Of a stretch of 33,520 nucleotides of DNA, positions 18,581 to 27,253 are shown in pieces. The notes beneath the pieces are model-generated. The model did no database searches and had not been told where the DNA came from. It was given only the letters and a program-made list of their open reading frames with translations. Each line of letters starts with the position of its first letter. Position 1 is the first letter of the stretch. The translations under genes were made by a program, and so were the position numbers. This DNA comes from Bacteroidales bacterium (GTDB lineage Bacteria; Bacteroidota; Bacteroidia; Bacteroidales; UBA1715), in contig JAQICB010000009.1 in assembly GCA_027858745.1 (NCBI GenBank), positions 1 to 33,520 on the forward strand, given 5' to 3'.

Positions 18581-20938
18581 ATGAGCAAACATGTTTTTCA
18601 TATCACAACTCCTATTCAATTAAATATTTCTCAAACAATTGTTCATCTTGAGGATTATATTCTCGATTGTGATACTATTTCTTCTCTATCTGCTCCCGAC
18701 GGTATTAAGGTGTGGGAAAACAAGAAAGAAAATTTGGTTATACTGGATGTTTCCGATAATTCGGTAATACACACTGTTGATGTCTTACATATTGATTTTA
18801 CTGATGGTGATTCAATAGACATTCCTCTTTTTAAATCAAAAAAAATTCTGTATTCATATTCAGTTTTTCTCGATGGTTTTCATAATTCCGTAAATATTGC
18901 CGGTGATTTTAATAGTTGGAATCCTCAAGGCTATAGTTTACACGCAGAAAATGGTGTATGGACAATTGAACTTGAAATTGAACCGGGCAATTATGCGTAC
19001 CAATTAATTGTTGATGGGAACTGGATTACTGACCCGCATAATAAGTATACTATTGATAATGGATACGGAGGGTATAATTCTTTGCTCAACATTCCGGCTT
19101 CCGATAATACAAAAAACTTACATGCAACCCCTATTGGTTGTATTGATTCGAATATTATTGTGCACATTGATGGTGATATTTCTGATACTATAGTGTTGTG
19201 GCAAAATACGGTATTACCTCTCCACCAAAAACTATTATATGGTAATCGTTTGATGATAACGATTCCACCTGAAGCTAAAAAAGAAAAACGTTCTTTTATT
19301 CGATGCTATTGCTACTCTGAAAATAGTATGGCACAGGATATTTTAGTTCCTCTTGAAAAAGGAAAGGTTGTTCAAGATGCAAAACAGCTGACTATTAATG
19401 ATAAAGAGGCTCAGATTATTTATTTTATTTTGCTTGATAGATTCTACAATGGTAACACGAAAAATGACAAACCAATCTCTGATTCTGATATTCATGCAAA
19501 ATTGAATTTTCACGGGGGTGACATTGCGGGTGTTACTCAAAAAATCAAAGATGGATATATTCCTCTTTTGGGAGTTAATACACTATGGATTTCGCCTATT
19601 ATAAAAAATCCTGATGGATATGTTGAAAAAAATGAACATAAGTATACAGGGTATCACGGATATTGGCCGGTAGATTCAGAAAAAATTGATGAACGGTTTG
19701 GTACAGAACAAGAAATGCACGAAATGGTTTCTGAAGCTCACTCTCGAAATATTTCTGTTATTCTTGATTATGTTGCCAATCATGTATATAAAGATAATCC
19801 TATCTACGCAGATCATCACGAAAGAGCAACAGACCTATTTTTACCTGATGGTAGCATGAATATTGGTCGGTGGGAAGATCAACGCTATACAACTTGGTTT
19901 GACGATTTTTTGCCAACTCTTGATTTTGATATTCCGGAAGTATTAGAAATGATGACGGATATTGCGGCTTCTTGGATTAAAAAATATCATTTAGATGGGT
20001 TTAGGCATGATGCAACAAAACATATTTCTTCGAAATTTTGGCGAACATTAACAAAAAAACTGAAACATGAGGTCATGCTTAAAGAATCACGGCGTTTATT
20101 TCAGATTGGTGAAACTTTCGGTGGGCGTGAAATGTTGCAATCATACATTAATTCGGGTATTCACGATGGTCAGTTTTCGTTTAATGTATATTATGAATTA
20201 CGGAACACTTTTTTGTATGAAGAGGTCCCATTCTCGTCTTTAACTACTGCTATTCTGCAAGATATACAAAGTTTTGGTGCTCACAATTTAATGGGAAATA
20301 TTACGGGCAATCATGATATGCCGCGTTTTATTTCGTATGCCGGAGAAGATTTATTAATGAATCAAAATGCCGAACATGAGGGCTGGAATCGTCATATTAC
20401 AGTTGAAAATCCTGTGGGGTATCAAAAATTGCAGTTGTTAACGGTTTGTATTGCAACAATACCCGGTATTCCGGTTATTTATTATGGTGACGAAATTGGT
20501 ATGGCCGGTGGTGGTGATCCGGATAATCGTCGTCCTATGCGTTTTGAAAAGCTTAATGAACATGAGTTGAAAAATTTGTCTGTGACACGTAAAATTTTAC
20601 AATTTCGTAACCATAGTTTAGCTTTAATTTATGGCGATTTTTTCATTATTCATGAAGATGTACAGCAAGTTGTGTACTCACGTACCTATTTCTGTTCAAC
20701 TGCTATTATTATTTTAAACAAAGCTTCTGTTGAAGCAACTGTTTCGTGTAAATTACCGAAAATTCTTTGTAAGAATGATTTTTCTCTGTTAGAAGAAGAT
20801 ATCTCATATTCTTTGTCTTCACAAAATCTTACAATTACAATGCCGCCTTATAGTTATCAAATATTATATACTCAGATAGATTGTTCAAAACCAAGTGCAT
20901 TTCACAATTCTGATAAAACATTTTTTAATTTAAGATGA
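18581..20938 (+). CDS. GH13 alpha-amylase family protein with CBM48/AMPK-type glycogen-binding domain
   Basis: NIAGDFNSWNPQ...GNYAYQLIVDGNWITDP (CBM48-like); GH13 motifs GFRHDATKHI, QIGETFGG, GNHDMPRF; no evident signal peptide. Confidence 0.92.
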   Translation: MSKHVFHITTPIQLNISQTIVHLEDYILDCDTISSLSAPDGIKVWENKKENLVILDVSDNSVIHTVDVLHIDFTDGDSIDIPLFKSKKILYSYSVFLDGFHNSVNIAGDFNSWNPQGYSLHAENGVWTIELEIEPGNYAYQLIVDGNWITDPHNKYTIDNGYGGYNSLLNIPASDNTKNLHATPIGCIDSNIIVHIDGDISDTIVLWQNTVLPLHQKLLYGNRLMITIPPEAKKEKRSFIRCYCYSENSMAQDILVPLEKGKVVQDAKQLTINDKEAQIIYFILLDRFYNGNTKNDKPISDSDIHAKLNFHGGDIAGVTQKIKDGYIPLLGVNTLWISPIIKNPDGYVEKNEHKYTGYHGYWPVDSEKIDERFGTEQEMHEMVSEAHSRNISVILDYVANHVYKDNPIYADHHERATDLFLPDGSMNIGRWEDQRYTTWFDDFLPTLDFDIPEVLEMMTDIAASWIKKYHLDGFRHDATKHISSKFWRTLTKKLKHEVMLKESRRLFQIGETFGGREMLQSYINSGIHDGQFSFNVYYELRNTFLYEEVPFSSLTTAILQDIQSFGAHNLMGNITGNHDMPRFISYAGEDLLMNQNAEHEGWNRHITVENPVGYQKLQLLTVCIATIPGIPVIYYGDEIGMAGGGDPDNRRPMRFEKLNEHELKNLSVTRKILQFRNHSLALIYGDFFIIHEDVQQVVYSRTYFCSTAIIILNKASVEATVSCKLPKILCKNDFSLLEEDISYSLSSQNLTITMPPYSYQILYTQIDCSKPSAFHNSDKTFFNLR

Positions 20939-21738
20939 AACATGTATCGTTTTGTATATTAGCTGCTTACATTCTTTTACATTCTTCTTTTGCTCATGCA
21001 CAAAAAAACGGGAAAGAACCGGGAATGTATTGGGGTATTAATGTTGAAATGTATTTTGGCAATAGGCATGATGCTTTTTACTATAACGGAGATAATAGCA
21101 GACCGGTTTCTCTGGAAGATGTTGTTTTTCAGCAACAAACGCATTATGATATTATGGAGTATCTTGATGATGGCTTTACAATTCAACAAATCCCCTATCG
21201 ATTTATCTATAATCCCGGTGTTGGTGTTGGTTTAAATCTGCAATATTATACAAGCCCGAAACTATCGTTCTATAGTAATATAAACATTTTATTATTAGAA
21301 AGTTATGGTGTTTTTGTTTTAGAACTCGACTCTCCTACAACCAATCCCGATTCATATTCGAATACAGAACAAGGAACAATAACAGCCTCCGAAAAGAGAC
21401 TAAACATCAATGGTGGTGCACATATTCTTATTCCAATCGACAAATCGTATATTCCTTACCTAGAACTAGGTTTTACAGCTTCTATTTTGCAAACAGATTC
21501 TCATATGATGCAAATTGGTCCAATTAGTCGCAATATGTATTTTTCTTCTATAAATTATGTAAACGAAGGTGCTATTTATTCGGCATTTGGCTATGGTCCG
21601 CAGATTGGTGCCGGTGCTCAATTTCCTTTGGGTGATTATTATGTATTTGCCGGGGGTAAGATAGATTTTCTAAAATTCAACCTTATCGAAACCGGTTTTA
21701 ATGCGAATTATTCGATTATTGCTCGAATTATGTTTTAA
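20935..21738 (+). CDS. Outer-membrane beta-barrel protein, hypothetical
   Basis: Signal peptide ending AHAQ, alternating barrel-like strands, terminal F; ATGA overlap with the GH13 gene. Confidence 0.7.
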   Translation: MKHVSFCILAAYILLHSSFAHAQKNGKEPGMYWGINVEMYFGNRHDAFYYNGDNSRPVSLEDVVFQQQTHYDIMEYLDDGFTIQQIPYRFIYNPGVGVGLNLQYYTSPKLSFYSNINILLLESYGVFVLELDSPTTNPDSYSNTEQGTITASEKRLNINGGAHILIPIDKSYIPYLELGFTASILQTDSHMMQIGPISRNMYFSSINYVNEGAIYSAFGYGPQIGAGAQFPLGDYYVFAGGKIDFLKFNLIETGFNANYSIIARIMF

Positions 21739-21858
21739 CCTAAGTTCGACGTAATTTTTCGAGTTCAAATTAGCTCCGCTAAGCTCGTCCTGTGTCCTCG
21801 GTTGATATAAAAAGCTGTTTTATCAAGGCAAATTATTGAATAATAGCGAACTCAGGTT
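21737..21858 (+). repeat. Longest copy of the dispersed intergenic element with inverted ends
   Basis: Starts AACCTAAGTTCGACGTAATTTTTCGAGTTCA, ends AAAGCTGTTTTATCAAGGCAAATTATTGAATAATAGCGAACTCAGGTT; 11/12 inverted terminal match. Confidence 0.85.
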
Positions 21859-21870
21859 TTTAATGCTTGT

Positions 21871-22695
21871 TTAATTTGTTATTCGATACCCTTCGCCTTC
21901 CTTTTGAACCAATCCGTCTTTGACCAAGCTTGCGATTATTTCAGAGCATAAACGACCGCTCTGGTTCATTTTTTTCGCAATGGCATCTTCTTTTAAACCA
22001 GACTCTTGTAAAAGCATGCGTACAATTTGTGCTCGTTTCTGACGGAATGAACCTTCGAATTTCGATTGTATTGTATGTTTGTCTGAAAAGGCATTGTAAT
22101 TTTTAATTGTTTTCTTTATATACACACCATAATCCATTAACGACCAATACCAAACCCGAGGATTATCGGTATACAATGTCTGTTCTACCAATTCGGAAAG
22201 GCTGTGTTCTTTTATTTTATCTTGCGTATCGGGGAAAAAAGTGTAAATAAAAACTGTTCTAATATTTGTTTCAATAAAAGGAACAGCTTGATTGTGAGCA
22301 TACACAAGAATTGCTCCGGCTGTATTGGGACCAATTCCGGGTAAGGTAATTAACTGTTCATATGTCTTAGGTATAATTCCATTATATTCAGAATCAACAA
22401 GACGTGCGGAGTTGTGCAAAAACCGTGCACGACGATTATATCCTAATCCTGACCACAACGATAATATCTCTTCAAAAGAAGCCTGAGCCAAATCGCTGAT
22501 TGTTGGAAAAGCCGTTATAAACTCCTGAAATTTGGGAACAACACGAAATACTTGTGTTTGTTGCAGCATTAATTCTGAAAGAAGAATGTAATATGGATTG
22601 GTATCGTCTCGCCACGGCATGTGTCGAAATAATTCCTGTCCTTTTTGTAATACGGTGTGTTGAAAATCTGTAATAATATCTTGAGATAGTTTCAT
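21871..22695 (-). CDS. mutY: MutY-like HhH-GPD DNA glycosylase lacking Fe-S cysteines
   Basis: SELMLQQTQV, LPGIGPNTAGAI, LMDYGVYIKK; no C-x6-C-x2-C-x5-C cluster and no C-terminal NUDIX-like domain. Confidence 0.82.
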   Translation of the reverse strand: MKLSQDIITDFQHTVLQKGQELFRHMPWRDDTNPYYILLSELMLQQTQVFRVVPKFQEFITAFPTISDLAQASFEEILSLWSGLGYNRRARFLHNSARLVDSEYNGIIPKTYEQLITLPGIGPNTAGAILVYAHNQAVPFIETNIRTVFIYTFFPDTQDKIKEHSLSELVEQTLYTDNPRVWYWSLMDYGVYIKKTIKNYNAFSDKHTIQSKFEGSFRQKRAQIVRMLLQESGLKEDAIAKKMNQSGRLCSEIIASLVKDGLVQKEGEGYRITN

Positions 22696-22700
22696 GTATT

Positions 22701-24812
22701 TTAACTTATATCACGCCACGAAATTTTTTGAGCATGACGTTGCTTTAAACCTTTGTTTAACATAGAATGTTCGGGTAATGACAGTTCAGCATCCTGTTCT
22801 AATATTTCAAATGCTTTCTGTCTTGCCAATTTCAATATTGCTCCGTCTGTGGATAAGTTTGCTAATTTAAATGAAAACGGGATACCACTTTGTTGTGTTC
22901 CTTCAATATCACCGGGACCGCGAAGTTTCAAATCGACTTCAGATAATTCGAAACCATCGGTAGTTTGCACCATACTTTGCAACCTGGTTTTTCCCTCATT
23001 CGACAATTTATATCCCGCCATAAGCACACAGTACGATTCACTTTCACCACGCCCTACTCGTCCGCGTAACTGATGCAACTGCGACAATCCGAAACGTTCG
23101 GCACTTTCAATAATCATTACTGTTGCATTTGGCACATCTACCCCAACTTCAATTACCGTGGTAGAAACCATTATCTGTGCCTGTCCGGATGCAAAGAGTT
23201 TCATTGCTGCTTCTTTTTCATCTGGTTTCATTTTTCCGTGAACAACAACGGTTGAGTATTTTGGGGGTGGAAACACCTGGGTTATTCCGGCATATCCATC
23301 TTCTAAATCTTTGTAATCGAGACTTTCCGATTCCTTAATTAAAGGATATACAATATATATTTGGTGACCTTTAGAAATTTCATCACGAATTAATTTATGC
23401 ATTTTCGGACGATGAGAGTCAAACAACATAGCTGTTTTTATAGGTTTTCGTCCTGGCGGTAATTCATCAATAATCGACACGTCCAAATCGCCGTATAATG
23501 TCATTGCAAGTGTACGAGGAATTGGCGTAGCTGTCATCACAAGCACATGCGGAGTTTGAGAGTTTTTTTTCCATAACTTCGCCCGTTGAACCACACCAAA
23601 CCTATGTTGCTCATCAATTACACACATACCTAAATTCTGAAATTGTACCACATCTTCCAACAATGCGTGTGTCCCAATAATAATATTAATTGAGCCATCT
23701 TGTAAACCTTCATGAATATCTTTTCGTTCCGCTTTTTTTGTTGAGCCCGTTAACAAGCGAATTGTAATCGGTAAATCTGAAAGCATATTTGAGATTGAAT
23801 GAAAATGCTGTTGAGCCAATATTTCGGTTGGTGCCATTATACACGCCTGAAAACCATTATCGATAGCCATAAGCATTGCCAACAATGCAATTAATGTTTT
23901 TCCACTTCCCACATCTCCCTGAATCAGCCTATTCATATGTTTCCCTTGTTCAACATCTCCGCGAATTTCAGACATTACTCGAACTTGTGCATTGGTTAAG
24001 GAAAAAGGTAAATGTTTGGTATAAAACATTTTAAGCAGATGGTCTTTTTCTCGTAAAAACACGAAACCTTTCACAAAACGCTGGTGAATTTGTTTTCGGT
24101 AGGCTAACATAAGTTGTACCCAAAACAATTCTTCGAACTTTACTCGAAATTGTGCTTTAGACACATCACGAATACTTTCGGGCATATGAAGAATTTTGTA
24201 GGTGTTTCGTAAATTCGGTAATGCCAATTCTTCGATTATCGAAGCAGGCAAAGTTTCAGGTATCACCTCATTTCCAATTTTTTCAAATGCTTTTTCAACC
24301 ATATTTCGAAATACTCGCCCGTGAATATTGGCTTTTTTAATTTTTTCGGTAGACGGATAAACACCAAATAGACCTTGAAATGAACGTTCTTTAAATTTTG
24401 CCATCTCTTCCATTTCAGGATGCACCATAGAAATTGCCGACTTGAATTCGGATAATCGACCAAAAGCAACATATTCTGTATCGGGTTTGAGATAGTTAAG
24501 AATCCACGAAATATTTTTAAACCACACTAATTCAAGCACTCCGGTGCCATCGGTTAAATACGCTTTGAGACGTTGTTTAGCCCCTACACCTTCTTTGGTA
24601 ACTTTCGAAACCACACCTTTTACCTGTACTTGTGAAGATGAAGCATGAAGGTCGCGAATGGCATAGAACTCGGTGCGGTCAATATAGCGAAACGGAAAAC
24701 AATTTAATAAATCACGAATTGTTGCTATTTCTAACTCTTGACGCAAAAGCTCGGCTCGTTTTGGACCAACGCCCGATAAAAACTGTATTTCTTGGTCTAA
24801 TGTACTATTCAT
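22701..24812 (-). CDS. recG: ATP-dependent DNA helicase RecG
   Basis: RLIQGDVGSGKT, DEQHRFGV, VMTATPIPRTLAMT, QLRGRVGRG. Confidence 0.97.
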   Translation of the reverse strand: MNSTLDQEIQFLSGVGPKRAELLRQELEIATIRDLLNCFPFRYIDRTEFYAIRDLHASSSQVQVKGVVSKVTKEGVGAKQRLKAYLTDGTGVLELVWFKNISWILNYLKPDTEYVAFGRLSEFKSAISMVHPEMEEMAKFKERSFQGLFGVYPSTEKIKKANIHGRVFRNMVEKAFEKIGNEVIPETLPASIIEELALPNLRNTYKILHMPESIRDVSKAQFRVKFEELFWVQLMLAYRKQIHQRFVKGFVFLREKDHLLKMFYTKHLPFSLTNAQVRVMSEIRGDVEQGKHMNRLIQGDVGSGKTLIALLAMLMAIDNGFQACIMAPTEILAQQHFHSISNMLSDLPITIRLLTGSTKKAERKDIHEGLQDGSINIIIGTHALLEDVVQFQNLGMCVIDEQHRFGVVQRAKLWKKNSQTPHVLVMTATPIPRTLAMTLYGDLDVSIIDELPPGRKPIKTAMLFDSHRPKMHKLIRDEISKGHQIYIVYPLIKESESLDYKDLEDGYAGITQVFPPPKYSTVVVHGKMKPDEKEAAMKLFASGQAQIMVSTTVIEVGVDVPNATVMIIESAERFGLSQLHQLRGRVGRGESESYCVLMAGYKLSNEGKTRLQSMVQTTDGFELSEVDLKLRGPGDIEGTQQSGIPFSFKLANLSTDGAILKLARQKAFEILEQDAELSLPEHSMLNKGLKQRHAQKISWRDIS

Positions 24813-24815
24813 GGT

Positions 24816-25877
24816 TTATATGTTCACTCGTACATATATTTTTTGTGAATGATTGAGTTCTCCTTGAATTATGTGTAATGAGTATTTGAAATATGCCCTT
24901 ACTTCTGTGCTTTTTTTGAAATTATAATATGCATCCAATCGAAGATAATCACCACTGCGATACAATGGGTCGCCCAATATAAGATGGGTGCCGTCACCTT
25001 TATAGTATGTTGCCGACAATTGTGTTTTTATTGTTGGATATACGTCGAAACGAGCTAATAATCCTTGCGAATAGCGAGTATCTAAGGGGCGAAATCCTTG
25101 CCAGGTTAATAGATTTCCAATGTTGAATTGTGCTCGTAAATTCTCTTTATTTACGGAAGAACTTGAGTCATGTTCTACAGAGGAATAAAACTGTTTTCCT
25201 ATCATTACTGAATATGTACCATTATCAACCACATCTTTTCCACCATTACTGTTTTCGTATGCCTGATGATGATAGTAAAAATTATCTGTAATCAGAAATT
25301 TCTTATACTCGAAAAAACCATTAATCCCCACAAGAAACTCTTCTTCTTCGCCATAATTTTCAAGAGTCATCCAGTCGAACACAAAATTCTGATTGATATT
25401 GAGATGAGTGAATAAAAAATTGTTTTGTGAGATATTCAAATTAAGTCCTTGTGTATTTGGTCTAAAATAGTCTAAAGAATCGGTATACATGGCATACGGA
25501 AAAAATGTGCGACGGGAGAAACTCCCACAGTACAATTCTATGTCCGGTTTGTTGTGTGTTGGATATGATGAATATGAATAATACAATGTCGGTACAAATG
25601 GTTTTTCAAATGCAGACGCTCCATGAATAAGAAGATACTTTCCTCCAAACATAATTGTTTGAAGAGAATCAATCTCATACCCTACTTCTAATGAGGCTCG
25701 CGAACCTAAAATCGTTTGAGGAAAGCCATAGGGCGAAAAATACTCACGATTGTCAGCAATAAATTCATATCCCACATTCCACGCAAACTCTTGAGAAAAA
25801 GCAGAAACAGACACGAAACATATAATAATATAAACGTGCTTACGGATTTGTATAATTGTGTTATGAAATAATTTCAT
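24816..25877 (-). CDS. Hypothetical outer-membrane-barrel-like protein
   Basis: Signal peptide (IIICFVSVSAFSQ) followed by alternating hydrophobic/aromatic strands. Confidence 0.6.
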   Translation of the reverse strand: MKLFHNTIIQIRKHVYIIICFVSVSAFSQEFAWNVGYEFIADNREYFSPYGFPQTILGSRASLEVGYEIDSLQTIMFGGKYLLIHGASAFEKPFVPTLYYSYSSYPTHNKPDIELYCGSFSRRTFFPYAMYTDSLDYFRPNTQGLNLNISQNNFLFTHLNINQNFVFDWMTLENYGEEEEFLVGINGFFEYKKFLITDNFYYHHQAYENSNGGKDVVDNGTYSVMIGKQFYSSVEHDSSSSVNKENLRAQFNIGNLLTWQGFRPLDTRYSQGLLARFDVYPTIKTQLSATYYKGDGTHLILGDPLYRSGDYLRLDAYYNFKKSTEVRAYFKYSLHIIQGELNHSQKIYVRVNI

Positions 25878-25892
25878 ATATTCTGTTATAAT

Positions 25893-25955
25893 AACCTGAT
25901 TTCTACGTAATTTTTGTGTTCTGAATTCAAAAATTATATCGAATTCGATTTAATA
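25893..25955. repeat. Degenerate copies of the dispersed intergenic repeat, facing each other
   Basis: AACCTGATTTCTACGTAATTTTT... and ...AAAAATTATATCGAATTCGATTTAATAG. Confidence 0.65.
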
Positions 25956-25971
25956 GTATTGTTATACACCA

Positions 25972-25999
25972 TTGAAATTGTAAATTTACAATATATTTG
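25972..25999 (+). promoter_or_regulatory. Candidate promoter with a perfect 16-bp palindrome in the spacer
   Basis: ATTGTAAATTTACAAT (25977-25992) and TATATTTG -7-like box (25992-25999); upstream TTG at 25972. Confidence 0.4.
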
Positions 26000-26039
26000 T
26001 AACATAATTTTAATATTTTAGGCACTTTCAATTGAACGT

Positions 26040-26228
26040 ATGAAAAGAATACATATATATATATTTTCACTCATTACATTGTTTTGCATTCAATCCTGTG
26101 CCTCTTCTAACATTCGAAAAGCAAATAAAGCTGCAAAAAAACGATATAAAAAAATGAATAAAAACAATAATTGCAATTGCACTTTGAATGAAGAGCATGA
26201 ACAGAATTATTATTTTTCAGAATCATGA
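26040..26228 (+). CDS. Small predicted lipoprotein
   Basis: MKRIHIYIFSLITLFCIQSCASS lipobox; ATGA overlap with the following methyltransferase gene. Confidence 0.6.
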   Translation: MKRIHIYIFSLITLFCIQSCASSNIRKANKAAKKRYKKMNKNNNCNCTLNEEHEQNYYFSES

Positions 26229-27013
26229 ATCTATTCCTCATTCGTCATACTCTTTCCTATTATCTCTGTTCACGTCATAAATACGGACATGCTATTCATT
26301 CTCCTTTTGTCTATTCTTTTATACGGGAAGTACTACGCGACAGAACTCAGTACTCTGAGTATGCAATAATTGAGAAGGAGCGAAAAAAACTCGGAAACAA
26401 CAACCTTCGCATTTTGGTACACGATTTTGGTGCCGGTTCACAAGTGATTCACAGTCAGGAAAGAAAAGTAAAAGACATAGCTCGCAGCAGTTTATCACCT
26501 CAAAAATATGCTCAATTATTATTTCGAATAGCACGCCATGTTCACGCAAAAAATATTCTTGAAATAGGCACATCAATGGGTATTAGTGGTACCTATTTAG
26601 CTAAGGGTGGGAATGATGCTCAATTTATAAGTCTCGAAGGGTCTGAACAAATTGCTGAAATTGCCAAAAACACATTTCATGCCTGTGCATGTGAAAATGT
26701 TGAACTAAAAGTTGGCAATTTTGCAAATACTCTTACTCCCACTTTGCAAAAATTTCAAAAAATTGATCTCGCTTTTATAGATGGCAATCATCAAGAACAA
26801 GCGACGGTCGATTATTTTGAAGAAATTTATCCGTATTGTCATTCCGAAACAATTTTGCTTTTTGATGATATCTATTGGAGTAAAGGAATGAATAAAGCTT
26901 GGAAAAAAATATGCGAAGATGAGCGAGTGAGTGTAAGCATTGATATGTGTAAAATGGGTATTATTTTCTTTAAAACCGGTATTGTAAAACAAGATTTCAG
27001 AATACGTTTTTAA
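26225..27013 (+). CDS. Class I SAM-dependent methyltransferase (O-methyltransferase-like)
   Basis: NILEIGTSMGISGTYLA motif I; IDLAFIDGNH; LLFDDIYWS. Confidence 0.85.
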   Translation: MNLFLIRHTLSYYLCSRHKYGHAIHSPFVYSFIREVLRDRTQYSEYAIIEKERKKLGNNNLRILVHDFGAGSQVIHSQERKVKDIARSSLSPQKYAQLLFRIARHVHAKNILEIGTSMGISGTYLAKGGNDAQFISLEGSEQIAEIAKNTFHACACENVELKVGNFANTLTPTLQKFQKIDLAFIDGNHQEQATVDYFEEIYPYCHSETILLFDDIYWSKGMNKAWKKICEDERVSVSIDMCKMGIIFFKTGIVKQDFRIRF

Positions 27014-27091
27014 TACCCTCACACTTTATTCGTTGTAGTTTTACAGTTTTTTATGCAAGGCATACTTTTTCCGCTTATAAACAGACATCTT

Positions 27092-27125
27092 CAACTCAAA
27101 AATAATATCGAACTCAGGTTAATAG
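27092..27125 (-). repeat. Copy of the dispersed intergenic repeat
   Basis: CAACTCAAAAATAATATCGAACTCAGGTTAATAG. Confidence 0.75.
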
Positions 27126-27141
27126 TATACAAGACTTATGA

Positions 27142-27178
27142 ATAAAAAAAAACTCCTCACACAAAGTGTAAGGAGTTT
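27142..27178 (-). terminator. Intrinsic terminator for the GH5 gene (minus strand), possibly bidirectional
   Basis: Minus strand AAACTCCTTACACTTTGTGTGAGGAGTTTTTTTTTATTC. Confidence 0.85.
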
Positions 27179-27218
27179 ATATGTTAGTATATATCATTTT
27201 CAAATAGAAAACAATATT

Positions 27219-27252
27219 AACCTGAACTGAAAAATTACGTCGAACTCAGGTT
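27219..27252 (-). repeat. Short palindromic-end copy of the dispersed intergenic repeat
   Basis: AACCTGAACTGAAAAATTACGTCGAACTCAGGTT; its reverse complement matches the start of the 21737 copy. Confidence 0.8.
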
Positions 27253-27253
27253 A

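Noticed and set aside
27052-27064. Small hairpin TATGCAAGGCATA after the methyltransferase gene
   Set aside because: Only a 5-bp stem with 3-nt loop; too weak to call a terminator.
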